Assembly: GCF_000186365.1 (NCBI RefSeq)
Contig: NC_014961.1
Location: 310,001 to 374,000 of the forward strand
Length of the DNA stretch: 64,000 bases
Direction of reading: 5' to 3'
Source: Desulfurococcus mucosus DSM 2162
GTDB taxonomy: Archaea; Thermoproteota; Thermoprotei_A; Sulfolobales; Desulfurococcaceae
Shown: piece by piece, positions 1 to 8,049 of the stretch
How positions within the stretch are numbered: position 1 is the stretch's first letter
Layout: each line of letters opens with the position of its first letter
Position numbers and translations under genes: made by a program
Notes under the pieces: generated by a model
Database searches by the model: none
Told to the model about the DNA's origin: nothing
Seen by the model: only the letters and a program-made list of their open reading frames with translations

Positions 1-757
1 CCATTCCAAGGCTGAGCGTGAAGAAGATCTGTCCTGCAGCGGCCAGGGATATAACCCAGAAGTTTTGCATTAGGACCCCGAAGTCAGGCTTCCAACTATA
101 CTCTAGCCCAGCCCATGAACTCCAGTCGGGTCGCACCGGTGCCCCGGTTGTCACGGATTTCACAGCGAGTATGACGGCGAACAAGTATAGTAGCGGCATC
201 ATTATCTTGTTGAAGAGCTCGATCCCCTTGGAGACGCCTCTGTAAGCGGCTATGAATAGCAGTATCATAGGTATGGCCCATGTAGCCATCACCATCCCCG
301 TGTTCCCTATGTGGTTGTTGAAGAATTGAACCGTGTCAACACCGTAGTATGCACCGGTTGCACTGTATATGGCGTAGGCGGCGGTCCACCCTATTACATG
401 TATATAGTATGAGTTCAGCAGTGTGGTGACCGCGAACGCCAGCATCCCGCCTATGATGCCGAAGACTATGGCTGTCCTCGGCTTAACGCTCTCCCTGGCC
501 ATCAAGTAGAATGTGGGTCCCAGTGTGCCATGCCCGTATTTGCCGCCGTATCTCCCTGTAGCCCATTCAACCCACATCAACGGTATGCCGAGCAATAGTA
601 GGGCAGCGAAGTAGGGTATCATGAATGCGCCGCCACCGTTTCCAGCTAGGAGCCTTGGGAACCTCCAGAAGTTGCCTAGTCCAACGGCGTTTCCAGCCAT
701 GGAGAGTATTAAGCCTATCCTGGTGGCCCAGGTCTCCCTTTCACCGCTAATAGACAT
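1..757 (-). CDS. Neurotransmitter:sodium symporter (SNF/NSS) family transporter, C-terminus cut by window edge
   Basis: This is the N-terminal ~252 residues of an NSS/SNF-family Na+-coupled transporter, normally about 450-550 residues with 11-12 membrane helices, that imports amino acids or similar solutes across the cytoplasmic membrane. The reverse strand reads open from an ATG at 757 to the window edge with no stop. The family signature is clear: a GNAVGLGNFWRFPRLL segment in helix 1 (unwound Na+/substrate site), then NGGGAFMIPY, then several long hydrophobic stretches. The ATG is preceded by GGGGTG as SD and by a TATA box at 786-802, so the start is well supported. Substrate cannot be told from the part visible. 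The next gene (869-2113) is another Na+-dependent carboxylate/amino-acid carrier. Confidence 0.88.
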   Translation of the reverse strand, partial: MSISGERETWATRIGLILSMAGNAVGLGNFWRFPRLLAGNGGGAFMIPYFAALLLLGIPLMWVEWATGRYGGKYGHGTLGPTFYLMARESVKPRTAIVFGIIGGMLAFAVTTLLNSYYIHVIGWTAAYAIYSATGAYYGVDTVQFFNNHIGNTGMVMATWAIPMILLFIAAYRGVSKGIELFNKIMMPLLYLFAVILAVKSVTTGAPVRPDWSSWAGLEYSWKPDFGVLMQNFWVISLAAAGQIFFTLSLGM

Positions 758-785
758 CACCCCGGATTCATACGTATACCGGGGG

Positions 786-802
786 GCCTAGTATATAAAC
801 TT
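786..802 (-). promoter_or_regulatory. TATA box/promoter of the NSS transporter gene
   Basis: On the reverse strand AAGTTTATATACTAGG lies about 39 nt upstream of the ATG at 757, which places the transcription start roughly 13 nt before the ATG with a GGGGTG SD in the short leader. This is the usual crenarchaeal arrangement. Confidence 0.6.
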
Positions 803-868
803 TATGTTCAAGTATGGATCAGGCGCCCACGCAAGGAAGGCCGAGGGCGCCCCGGGGAAAACAGGGCT

Positions 869-2113
869 CTATACCTGCGGTGGGTTAAGCCTATACCCTG
901 TTAGCCTTGAAATGAGCACTGTGCACGCATTGTCTCCAGAAGCATTCACAGCGGTTCTCACTGCATCGGCCAAGGGGTCTACGACAAGCATTATTCCAAC
1001 GCCTTCAAGCGGCAGGCCCAGCACGGAGAGCACGTACGCCAGCATTATTGTGCCTCCACCAGGTATGGCTGCCGTGGCAACGGAGCCTATGACGGCGGCC
1101 ATGATAGCCATGCCTAGTTGACCCGGTGTGAGACTTATGCCGAATAGTTGCGCTATGAAGAGCGCGCTTAACGCCTGGTATAGCGCTGTGCCATCCATGT
1201 TGACTGTTGCCCCCACTGGGAGGGTTATCTCGAATACCTCGTCGGGAATACCCATCTTCCTCGCTGCCTCCATGTTGAACGGCAAGGTTACGGCTGATGA
1301 ACGGGTTGTAAATGCTACTAGGAATGGTGTTAGCTGCGCCTTAAAGTACTTTAATGGATTCAACCCGCCCACGTACACTATGATAGAGTATACTATGAAG
1401 AAGTGCATCAATGTGAACCCGTACTGCACGCCCAGGAACCTGGCGTACGCGCCCAGCATGGCTGGCCCATAGGATATCATCAGCCAGGCTGAGTAGCTGA
1501 AAACGGCGACCGGTGCATAGTACATTACCACGGAGACGAATTTAACCATGAGGCTTGAGAGGAGTGAAAGCCCTGAGGCAACCCTTCTACCTGGCTCCCC
1601 CATTAGGACGGCTGCCACGCCGAGCAGTATCGCGAAAATAATCATCGTCATGGAGCCTGAGACCGTGAGCAGGTTACTGAAGTCGGGCTGGAAGAATGAG
1701 AGAAGCAGGTCCACCCCGCTCGGCGGGGTCGGAGGCTTATAGTCTTTGGGCACCTGGAGTCCTATTCCCTCGCCGGGCTTGAAGAAGACTCCGCCGAGGA
1801 CGCCCCATGTAGCGGCCAGGATCGATGTACCAATATAGAGGATCAGCATCCATGCAAGTATTCTTCCAAGCTTCCTCGCACTGGCTATGGAGGAGGTTGC
1901 AGCAGCTATGGTGAACAATATGAGTAGCGGGATAACTATCCTGATCAACCTGACGAACACGTCCCCAAGGGCTTTAAGCCATGAAGCAGTGGCTGAAGCA
2001 GTCTCCTTAGGTGCGAAACTGCTCACAAGGTAGCCGGCGAGCAATCCTAGGAGGAATGCGGCAAGGATCACGGCTAGGAACCTGTAGGCACCGCTTCGCG
2101 GAGGCTTAGTCAT
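869..2113 (-). CDS. Sodium/proton-dicarboxylate (DAACS, GltPh-like) symporter
   Basis: A 414-residue secondary transporter of the dicarboxylate/amino acid:cation symporter family (GltPh/GltTk type), which moves aspartate, glutamate or C4-dicarboxylates with Na+ or H+ by an elevator mechanism in the cytoplasmic membrane. Visible hallmarks in order are the TRSSAVTLPFN serine-rich re-entrant loop HP1, the NMDGT motif of TM7 (Na+ site), the IPGGGTIML HP2 tip, and VVDPLADAVRTAVNASGD in TM8, whose Asp, Arg-Thr and Asn match the substrate-binding D/R/T/N of GltPh. Length is normal for the family. The ATG start at 2113 has GGGTGG eight bases upstream. It lies behind another Na+-coupled symporter but has its own TATA (GCTTTTAAAC near 2155). 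The choice of Asp, Glu or another dicarboxylate is not decidable here. Confidence 0.92.
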   Translation of the reverse strand: MTKPPRSGAYRFLAVILAAFLLGLLAGYLVSSFAPKETASATASWLKALGDVFVRLIRIVIPLLILFTIAAATSSIASARKLGRILAWMLILYIGTSILAATWGVLGGVFFKPGEGIGLQVPKDYKPPTPPSGVDLLLSFFQPDFSNLLTVSGSMTMIIFAILLGVAAVLMGEPGRRVASGLSLLSSLMVKFVSVVMYYAPVAVFSYSAWLMISYGPAMLGAYARFLGVQYGFTLMHFFIVYSIIVYVGGLNPLKYFKAQLTPFLVAFTTRSSAVTLPFNMEAARKMGIPDEVFEITLPVGATVNMDGTALYQALSALFIAQLFGISLTPGQLGMAIMAAVIGSVATAAIPGGGTIMLAYVLSVLGLPLEGVGIMLVVDPLADAVRTAVNASGDNACTVLISRLTGYRLNPPQV

Positions 2114-2120
2114 AGGGTTC

Positions 2121-2138
2121 CACCCACATTAATGGGTG
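2121..2138. repeat. Inverted repeat over the leader/SD of the DAACS gene
   Basis: CACCCA-CATTAA-TGGGTG is a perfect six-base inverted repeat starting 8 bp from the ATG at 2113. Read on the coding (reverse) strand, the arm nearest the gene supplies the GGGTGG SD. It could be an operator near the transcription start or a leader hairpin masking the ribosome-binding site. Function is inferred only from position. Confidence 0.4.
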
Positions 2139-2223
2139 TTACTCCTAGTCCTGTTTAAAAGCATTGTGTATCGGCATGCTACGGCTACATGTATATGGCC
2201 GTCGGGTCTCCTTGAAATTATTG

Positions 2224-2724
2224 TTAACCAAGGAGCCTCAGGTATACTCCTAGATCATATATGTTCCTGTAGACTTTCCTCACTGGATCCCATTTCGCGA
2301 AACCCACTATTCCGTGATCGCTTGAATCCACCACTGTGACCAACCCTTCAACTGGTTCACGCTTCTCCACGATGCTCTCGGGTAGCACGTCGTTACCGTA
2401 TAGGAATGCTTTAACGCCTTTCTCCCGTACAATTATCGCTGCCCTTACTCCTTTATCCTTGTATATCTTCTCCACGAGCGGTATCGATGGCGCGAGCTCC
2501 CCTGAGACGAGGACGGCTACCCATGACCCCATATAGATGACAGGGGTATTCCCCAGGGGTGCGGCTGCATCGGCCACGTATATCAGGCATACATTGTCTA
2601 TACAGGTGTAGCCTAGGCGCCCCTCCACATACTCTACTGGATCCACGCCGTAGACATCCCTGAGAACCCGGTGAAGCCTCATCCTGATGCTTCCACCGGC
2701 TACACCCTTCTTAAGCCTCACCAT
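2224..2724 (-). CDS. NIP7-like (UPF0113/PUA-domain) RNA-binding protein
   Basis: About 166 residues. The C-terminal half carries the NIP7-type PUA pattern: a KAFLYGNDVL segment corresponding to the FLYGNHVL of eukaryotic NIP7, followed by a GLVTVVDSSDHGIVGFAKW stretch that matches its PUA core. NIP7 family proteins bind RNA and act in ribosome assembly; in archaea the role is presumed similar. It follows the m5C RNA methyltransferase gene directly, and archaea often pair such genes, which fits rRNA/tRNA maturation. I place the start at the ATG at 2724, which begins two bases past the upstream TGA. An earlier in-frame ATG at 2754 would overlap the upstream gene by 28 bp and has no better SD. 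Family call is by motif reading; exact orthology is uncertain. Confidence 0.72.
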   Translation of the reverse strand: MVRLKKGVAGGSIRMRLHRVLRDVYGVDPVEYVEGRLGYTCIDNVCLIYVADAAAPLGNTPVIYMGSWVAVLVSGELAPSIPLVEKIYKDKGVRAAIIVREKGVKAFLYGNDVLPESIVEKREPVEGLVTVVDSSDHGIVGFAKWDPVRKVYRNIYDLGVYLRLLG

Positions 2725-2726
2725 CT

Positions 2727-3761
2727 TCAAGCTCCAACCCTCTTGAGGAGGCATGTAGTGAACCCGAATAATCCATGCCTATGGGGCCATATCCTGATGC
2801 ACTTCTCGAGTTCCCGCGGGTACTCCATTGACCTGTAGCTAGTCAACCACCTGCTGTGGTTGAAGGGCAGGGGGCCGGGGTCAGCGACCTCCACGTCTCT
2901 CCTCGACTCAAGGATCTTGGCGACAACGTACTCGTTTTCCTCAGGGGCAATGCTACACGTGGAGTACGCTATCACGCCTTCCTCGTCGAGCATGTCTATC
3001 AGGCTTCCAAGCAGCTCCACCTCTCTTTTAACCATGATGGCGAGGTCAAGTATGCTTGTCCTCGTCTTACGCCCGGGGTCCACGGAGATCCTCCCCTCGC
3101 CGCTGCAGGGGGCGTCTAGGAGTATTCTTTTAAACCTCCTTCCAACCCTGCCGGGGAGCTCTGCTGCGTTCCCCCAGGTCACCACTATGTTGTCGAGCTT
3201 CATCCTCAGGACGTGCCCTATGAGGGACTTCAACCTGTAGAGCACGTAGTCGTTGGCGTACACTGTGCCTCCCCCGCGCTCCTTGAGGATTTGCGCTGTA
3301 AAGGTTGCTTTACCACCCGGGGCTGCACAGGCATCTAGTACATCCCCCTTGTAGCCGTCGCCTAGGAGGAGTAGTACGGGTATCAGGCTTGTTGCATCCC
3401 TGTGAACATAGTAGAACCCCTTCAGGTACTCGTGGGTTGAACCTATGCTCGGGCTCCTGGGTGCCTCAGCCACCCAGAAGGAGCCCGGGGCCCACGGTAT
3501 CTCCTCGAGGCGGAAGCCGAGGGATTCAAGCCTTGTCTTCAGCTCTCCTGGTTCAACCAGCAGCGTGTTGGCCCTGACAACCTGTCTAACCGGTTTCTCA
3601 AATGCTTCAAGGAGCTCCACGGCCTCCCGGGGTCCCAGCATGTCGATGTATCTCTGCACCATGTAGGGGAGGTACCCGTACTCCAATGCTAGCTCTACTG
3701 CCTGCCTCGATGGCTCCACGTATATCTCCCTATATATGTCGTAAACCCTTAGACGCTGCAA
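2727..3761 (-). CDS. RsmB/NOL1/NOP2/NSUN-family RNA cytosine-5 methyltransferase
   Basis: A 344-residue SAM-dependent RNA:m5C methyltransferase of the Nol1/Nop2/Sun family, modifying tRNA or rRNA in the cytoplasm. Motifs in order are the SAM-binding DACAAPGGKATFTAQIL (about residues 142-158), LLDAPCSGEGRI carrying the general-base/release Cys of motif IV, and YSTCSIAPEENEYVV carrying the catalytic nucleophile Cys of motif VI. The N-terminal ~110 residues form the family's RRM-like region rather than a PUA domain; a PUA-type protein is instead encoded separately by the next gene. The start at 3761 lies 5 bp after the stop of the DUF72 gene, so DUF72, methyltransferase and NIP7-like genes form one reverse-strand operon. 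The RNA target cannot be deduced. Confidence 0.93.
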   Translation of the reverse strand: MQRLRVYDIYREIYVEPSRQAVELALEYGYLPYMVQRYIDMLGPREAVELLEAFEKPVRQVVRANTLLVEPGELKTRLESLGFRLEEIPWAPGSFWVAEAPRSPSIGSTHEYLKGFYYVHRDATSLIPVLLLLGDGYKGDVLDACAAPGGKATFTAQILKERGGGTVYANDYVLYRLKSLIGHVLRMKLDNIVVTWGNAAELPGRVGRRFKRILLDAPCSGEGRISVDPGRKTRTSILDLAIMVKREVELLGSLIDMLDEEGVIAYSTCSIAPEENEYVVAKILESRRDVEVADPGPLPFNHSRWLTSYRSMEYPRELEKCIRIWPHRHGLFGFTTCLLKRVGA

Positions 3762-3766
3762 TACTG

Positions 3767-4459
3767 CTACGCCCCGAGTATTCTTAGCAGTGAACGCGCG
3801 TTCTCAAGCATCCAGTGGTTGTTGTTGAAGAAGACGTATGCTTTCACCGGGTTCAACGAGAGTATTTTCTCAGCGATCCCGCGGAGCTCCTCCTCAGTGT
3901 ACTCGTGGCCGTACCACGTGGTTCTCCCATGCATCCTCAAGTAGACTACTCCACCGCTCTCAACGATCCATGAGGCTATGGGTGCGTCAATGGATACAAC
4001 CACTATACCCTTCCTCCTACCCCATTCAGCCACCTCCTCGTTGAAGCAGGATTCATGCCTGAATTCCACGGCCATCCGGGGGCCTAGGCCTGATGCCTCA
4101 TGGAATCTATCAACCCTCTCCAGGTTACTGCTGTGACATGTGAACCCGGGGGGCATTTGGAACAGGTAGAAGTCGATTAAGCCCTCCATGGGGTTGAAGA
4201 CCCCGTGGAACCTGCCCCATGTCTCAAGCGCCTTCTCATCGAGCCTCCTGAGGTGCGTTATAGATCTATGCACCTTGATGCTCCACCTGAGCCTCCTGCC
4301 TTTCCTGCTCCACGAGGCCACCTGGTTCCTGAAGGGGAATCTGTAGAAGCTTGCATTCAACTCAACCGCGTTCAACCCGCTTTCCTCAGCATACCATTCA
4401 AGGGAGGCTCCCTCATTCCACTCGTAGAGCCAGCCACTGGTGCCAACATATACCTCCAA
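3767..4459 (-). CDS. DUF72 (YecE-like) family protein
   Basis: A 230-residue DUF72 protein with a TIM-barrel-like fold and no established reaction. The family N-terminal signature is visible as YVGTSGWLYEWN, then NAVELNASFYRFP, and later conserved AVEFRHESCF and YLRMHGRTTWYGHEYT segments typical of the family, with the C-terminal AYVFFNNNH motif. Length matches the usual ~230-270 residues. Start is a TTG at 4459 with GGGGAGGG a few bases upstream and a TATA-like TTTAAAG near 4497-4503. It heads a three-gene operon with an RNA m5C methyltransferase and a NIP7-like protein, which hints at an RNA-related role, but that is context only. Confidence 0.88.
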   Translation of the reverse strand: MEVYVGTSGWLYEWNEGASLEWYAEESGLNAVELNASFYRFPFRNQVASWSRKGRRLRWSIKVHRSITHLRRLDEKALETWGRFHGVFNPMEGLIDFYLFQMPPGFTCHSSNLERVDRFHEASGLGPRMAVEFRHESCFNEEVAEWGRRKGIVVVSIDAPIASWIVESGGVVYLRMHGRTTWYGHEYTEEELRGIAEKILSLNPVKAYVFFNNNHWMLENARSLLRILGA

Positions 4460-4512
4460 TATCCCTCCCCACTATAAGCACTGCACTAAGGCTGACTTTA
4501 AACCCTTCATCT

Positions 4513-4536
4513 CGCCTTAAAAGACGGGGCTTTCAG
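4513..4536 (-). repeat. IS200/IS605-like end sequence, copy 1
   Basis: On the reverse strand a 24-nt sequence starting CTGAAAGCCCCGTC and ending TTTTAAGGCG lies 23-46 bp after the PiT stop codon. An exact copy occurs at 49635-49658, in each case on the strand of the preceding gene. CCCCGTC...GGCGGGG hairpins of this type are typical of the 3' end of archaeal tnpB genes and their guide RNAs; here the distal arm is degenerate (GGCGAGA), so the hairpin is weaker than in copy 2. Confidence 0.5.
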
Positions 4537-4558
4537 CTGTAGCATGGTTTCAATGAAC

Positions 4559-5752
4559 CTAGACGGGGGCCAGGATCCTTGTGGCGGTGTAGGTGGCGAG
4601 TGCGGCAACGGTGAAGCCGGCGTACCAGTATGATAGCATCCTCGCGAAGAGCCTGGTGTTTATCCCGGAGACGCCTCTCGCTAGCCCGACGCCTATTATC
4701 GAGCCCACCACTATGCCGACCATGCTGCTCGGGAGCCCGAGCCTTGTTACAACGAGCGTTGTCTGGGCTCCAGCGATGTTGGCCACTAGGGCTGACTCCG
4801 GGTTTAACACCGTGATCTCTTCACCTATGGTTCTAGCCACGCTGGCCCCCCATGAGAGAACCCCTGTGCTTATGCCGAGTGATGAATACGCTAGTATGAG
4901 TAGCTGGCTACCGGTGTGGTTCACTCCAGTCGACTCAAGGATCACCATTAGCGGTGCAGCCGCGTTGGCTACGTCGTGGCCGCCGTGTGTGAACGCGAGT
5001 ATTGCTGAGGAAGCTATGAGCATCCTCCTGTTGAACCTGCCTACCACAGCGTCAACCTCTGACTCTTCCAGGACTTCTCTGTGGAGCACTCTGTAAAGGT
5101 AGAGGAGCAGGGAGGCGAGGGGTGCTGCGAGGAGCAGTGTTATAGTGCCCAGTATAAGGGGGTCGCTGAGGAGGTGCCCGGGGATCGCCATGTAGACTGC
5201 TGAGACCGTGAATGAGGCGTAGAGTAATAGGAGGGGGAGGAATGTCTTAGCATAGAGGCTTCTCCTGGAGCGGAGGTAGCTGTAAAGCCTGTAGTAGGTG
5301 TATCCTGCTAGGATGCTTATAAGGGGTATCAGGATCCATAGGGCGAACAACTCGGAGATCAACACGGTGTTAACGTGTTCAACGCCGGCTGCTAAGCCGA
5401 CGCCTGCAACCGCACCCACCATCACTATGCTTATACTGAACGGTATACGCCTCCTGGTTGCAGCAAACACTATGATGAATGAAACAATCAGCGCGGAGGC
5501 GAACCCTACTGCTGCAACCCTTGGAGGCAGGTTTGACGTGTCCACGACCCTGGAGGCAAGCGTTGATGATATATACTCCCCGTAGACTACTCCACCCGCC
5601 AGCTCGAAGAAGGATGCTATTAAGAGAGCCCTCCTCACGGGGAGCGCCCGTGCACCTATAACCGTGCCTATACTGTTGGCTGCGTTGTTCGCTCCATCAA
5701 TCCATGCAAGCATAAACGCCCCTATGAAACCAGCTAAAACCACTGGATCCAT
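4559..5752 (-). CDS. PiT-family inorganic phosphate permease
   Basis: A ~397-residue membrane transporter of the PiT (inorganic phosphate transporter, PF01384) family, importing phosphate (often as a metal-phosphate) driven by H+ or Na+. Both diagnostic duplicated signatures are present: DGANNAANSIGTVIGA near residue 20 and FTHGGHDVANAAAP in the second half, matching the family's GANDVANA repeats. About ten hydrophobic helices and a central cytosolic loop (around residues 220-240) fit the family layout. Start is ATG at 5752; a GTG immediately before it at 5755 is possible. A PhoU-like DUF47 protein, the usual Pit accessory, is encoded far away at 54238. The gene is divergent from the por operon across a palindrome-rich intergenic region. 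Confidence 0.92.
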   Translation of the reverse strand: MDPVVLAGFIGAFMLAWIDGANNAANSIGTVIGARALPVRRALLIASFFELAGGVVYGEYISSTLASRVVDTSNLPPRVAAVGFASALIVSFIIVFAATRRRIPFSISIVMVGAVAGVGLAAGVEHVNTVLISELFALWILIPLISILAGYTYYRLYSYLRSRRSLYAKTFLPLLLLYASFTVSAVYMAIPGHLLSDPLILGTITLLLAAPLASLLLYLYRVLHREVLEESEVDAVVGRFNRRMLIASSAILAFTHGGHDVANAAAPLMVILESTGVNHTGSQLLILAYSSLGISTGVLSWGASVARTIGEEITVLNPESALVANIAGAQTTLVVTRLGLPSSMVGIVVGSIIGVGLARGVSGINTRLFARMLSYWYAGFTVAALATYTATRILAPV

Positions 5753-5822
5753 CACGGCTCCCCGCCGGCATCCCTAAATAGATTATGATAATGTTGATTC
5801 TAAGTAGCAGAGTCTTAAATAC

Positions 5823-5851
5823 CTGAGCACTCAGCGGGGAGCCGGCTCCCC
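5823..5851. repeat. Two adjacent palindromes in the PiT/por divergent promoter region
   Basis: CTGAGCACTCAG (5823-5834; arms CTGAG/CTCAG) is followed one base later by the perfect 16-bp palindrome GGGGAGCCGGCTCCCC (5836-5851). They sit between divergent genes, just downstream of a TTAAATAC box and 90-120 bp before porG. Operators or an RNA hairpin are both possible. There is no T-tract, so a terminator is unlikely. Confidence 0.5.
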
Positions 5852-5940
5852 AGGTGGCTTAGCCGGGTGCATGGTGTGAAGCCTTTATTAGAGCAAACCC
5901 TTATACTGCTCAGTGAACTGGAAGTGGTGACCCAGGCTTG

Positions 5941-6498
5941 ATGATTGAGATAAGGTGGCATGGTAGAGGCGGGCAGGGGGCTTGGACGGCCAGTAACATC
6001 GTGGCTATGGCGGCTGCACTGGAGGGGAAGCATGTCCAGAGCTTCCCGGCGTTCGGCCCGGAGAGGTCGGGTGCACCGATGCTCTCCTTCACTAGGATTA
6101 GTGATGAACCAATAGAAGTACACAGCATGATATACGAGCCCGATGTAGCCGTTGTACTCGACTACACGCTTCTCTCGCCCTCAATAGTGAGCGGCTTGAA
6201 GAAGGGAGGTACCATTGTAACAAACTACGCTGGTACAGTCGACCAGGTACTGGGGAAGCTGGGTGTGAGGAGAGGCGGCGACTACAAGGTGATACTGGTG
6301 CCCGCGTCGAAGCTGGCGCTCGAGATACTGAGGGCGAACATAACTAACACTGCGATGATAGGCGGGCTGCTCAGGCATGGAGGCATCGTTAAATGGGAGA
6401 GCGTTGAGAAAGCAGTGAAAGCCAGGTTTAAAGGTCCAGTCGCCGAGAAGAACATCTCGTTGATAAAGAGGGCGTACGAGGAGTCGCTGGAGGTGTAG
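5941..6498 (+). CDS. porG: 2-oxoacid (pyruvate):ferredoxin oxidoreductase, gamma subunit
   Basis: The ~185-residue gamma subunit of an archaeal four-subunit 2-oxoacid:ferredoxin oxidoreductase, which oxidatively decarboxylates pyruvate (or another 2-oxoacid) to acyl-CoA and reduces ferredoxin in the cytoplasm. The start IEIRWHGRGGQGAWTAS is the family signature (RGGQG loop), followed by FPAFGPERSGAPM and the AVVLDYTLL strand. I choose ATG 5941 over the adjacent TTG 5938 because it gives the canonical N-terminus. GGTGA lies about 10 nt upstream, and two TATA-like boxes (TTTATTA near 5885, TTATACT near 5911) precede it. First gene of the operon porG-D-A-B with spacings of 2-4 nt. Confidence 0.95.
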   Translation: MIEIRWHGRGGQGAWTASNIVAMAAALEGKHVQSFPAFGPERSGAPMLSFTRISDEPIEVHSMIYEPDVAVVLDYTLLSPSIVSGLKKGGTIVTNYAGTVDQVLGKLGVRRGGDYKVILVPASKLALEILRANITNTAMIGGLLRHGGIVKWESVEKAVKARFKGPVAEKNISLIKRAYEESLEV

Positions 6499-6502
6499 AT
6501 GC

Positions 6503-6784
6503 ATGAGTGAGCCTAGAGGGTGGAGAAGCCTACCAATGGGCGGAGTAGCCTACAGGCTGTCAACGGATGTGAAGACGGGTGACTGGCGTGCTTTGAAACC
6601 AGTGGTAGACCACGGCAAGTGCACTAAGTGCATGATCTGCTGGCTCTTCTGCCCGGATATGGCGATCGTATGGGACGGGGAGAAGATACAGGTGAACCTG
6701 GACTACTGTAAGGGCTGCGGTATCTGTGCACACGAATGCCCCGTGAAGGCTATATCAATGGTTCCAGAGTTCGAGGAGGTGTAG
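6503..6784 (+). CDS. porD: 2-oxoacid:ferredoxin oxidoreductase, delta (2x[4Fe-4S]) subunit
   Basis: A 93-residue polyferredoxin subunit that carries electrons from the catalytic beta subunit to external ferredoxin. Two complete [4Fe-4S] motifs are visible: CTKCMICWLFCP at about residues 33-44 and CKGCGICAHECP around 63-74, in the arrangement of PorD proteins. The ATG at 6503 begins 4 nt after the porG stop, and porA begins 3 nt after its own stop, so it is translated as part of porGDAB. Length is typical of the ~90-105 residue family. Confidence 0.95.
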   Translation: MSEPRGWRSLPMGGVAYRLSTDVKTGDWRALKPVVDHGKCTKCMICWLFCPDMAIVWDGEKIQVNLDYCKGCGICAHECPVKAISMVPEFEEV

Positions 6785-6787
6785 CCC

Positions 6788-8047
6788 ATGGAGAAAACCG
6801 CGTTGAAACCCAAGATCCCGCTTGAGAAACAGGTTTTAATGACCGTTAACGGGGATGAGGCAGTAGCCTACGCAGTGAAGCAGAGCTATGTCGACGTGGT
6901 TGCAGCCTACCCGATAACGCCTCAGACCATAATAGTTGAAAAGTACTCTGAGTTCGTGAACGATGGCTTAGTGCACACGGAGTTCGTCCCAGTTGAATCA
7001 GAGCACTCAGCGATGAGCGCGTGCGTGGGTGCAGCCGCAGCGGGAGCCAGGGCTTTCACAGCCACATCCTCGCAGGGGCTTGCATTAATGGTTGAAATAG
7101 TCTACATAGCATCGGCGATGAGGCTCCCAATAGTCATGGCCGTGGTTAACAGGGCTCTCTCAGCCCCCATAAACATACATAATGATCACAGCGACGCATA
7201 CCTGATGAGGGACTCTGGGTGGATACAGCTGTTCGTCGAGAACGTGCAGGAGGCCTACGATACAACAATACAGGCCTTCAAGATAGCTGAGGATCCAAGG
7301 GTGCAGCTACCGGTTGCAGTGAACCTCGACGGGTTCTTCCTGAGCCACACGCTTGAGGAGGTATACATGTTGCCCGACGACGAGGTCTACGGCTTCCTCG
7401 GCGGACCAAGAAAGACAGTCAACGTGAAAGTGGATTACTTCGAGGAAGAAGTACCATTCACCCTGAACCCAGCGAGGCCGATATCACTTGGATCACTAGA
7501 CCTCTACGACTACTACTTCGAGCACAAGGTTCAACAGGTGGAGGCGATGAAAGCCGTCCCACAGGTTGTAAGAGAAGTTAACGAGGAATGGTACAGGCTG
7601 ACAGGTAGGAGATATGGTGATGGAGTGCTGCGGGCACACTGGGTTGACGACGCAGACATAGTGGTGGTGGCAATGGGCAGCGGGGCCGGCACTGTTAGAA
7701 GCGTTGTGAGGAAGCTGAGGGAGAAAGGGGAGAGAATAGGCCTCCTCCAGCTAAGGATGTTCAGGCCCTTCCCCTACAGTGAGGTAGCGGAGAAGCTCTC
7801 AGGCGCAAAGCTTGTAGTGGTGATGGATAAGGCGATAGGTCCCGGCGCCTTCGGCGCCCTCTACGAGGACGTGGCGGTGAGCCTCTATGATTCAGGTGAG
7901 AGACCCATGCTCGTCGACTACATCTATGGTCTAGGCGGCAGGGATCTACAGCCCTCACTGGTCTACAAGATGATAGAGGAGGCTAAGAGGGATCTCGAGG
8001 CTAAGCGCGTCGAGAGGAAGATAAGGTACTTAGGGGTGAGGGAGTAG
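6788..8047 (+). CDS. porA: 2-oxoacid (pyruvate):ferredoxin oxidoreductase, alpha subunit
   Basis: A 419-residue alpha subunit providing domains I and II of the thiamine-pyrophosphate enzyme. Visible motifs are the YPITPQTIIVEKYS segment near the N-terminus, VESEHSAMSACVGAAAAGAR (substrate/TPP contact region), TATSSQGLALM, and NIHNDHSDAYLMRDSGW, all characteristic of PorA. The C-terminal region (GSGAGTVR, LRMFRPFP) is the transketolase C-terminal-like domain. Domain content and length match archaeal pyruvate:ferredoxin oxidoreductases; 2-oxoisovalerate oxidoreductase is a close alternative that cannot be excluded by eye. ATG start, 3 nt after porD; the porB ATG follows 2 nt after its stop. Confidence 0.93.
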   Translation: MEKTALKPKIPLEKQVLMTVNGDEAVAYAVKQSYVDVVAAYPITPQTIIVEKYSEFVNDGLVHTEFVPVESEHSAMSACVGAAAAGARAFTATSSQGLALMVEIVYIASAMRLPIVMAVVNRALSAPINIHNDHSDAYLMRDSGWIQLFVENVQEAYDTTIQAFKIAEDPRVQLPVAVNLDGFFLSHTLEEVYMLPDDEVYGFLGGPRKTVNVKVDYFEEEVPFTLNPARPISLGSLDLYDYYFEHKVQQVEAMKAVPQVVREVNEEWYRLTGRRYGDGVLRAHWVDDADIVVVAMGSGAGTVRSVVRKLREKGERIGLLQLRMFRPFPYSEVAEKLSGAKLVVVMDKAIGPGAFGALYEDVAVSLYDSGERPMLVDYIYGLGGRDLQPSLVYKMIEEAKRDLEAKRVERKIRYLGVRE

Positions 8048-8049
8048 CC

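Noticed and set aside
2136-2339. 67-residue plus-strand frame upstream of DAACS gene
   Set aside because: Overlaps the reverse-strand NIP7-like gene and the DAACS promoter; no SD or protein-like features.
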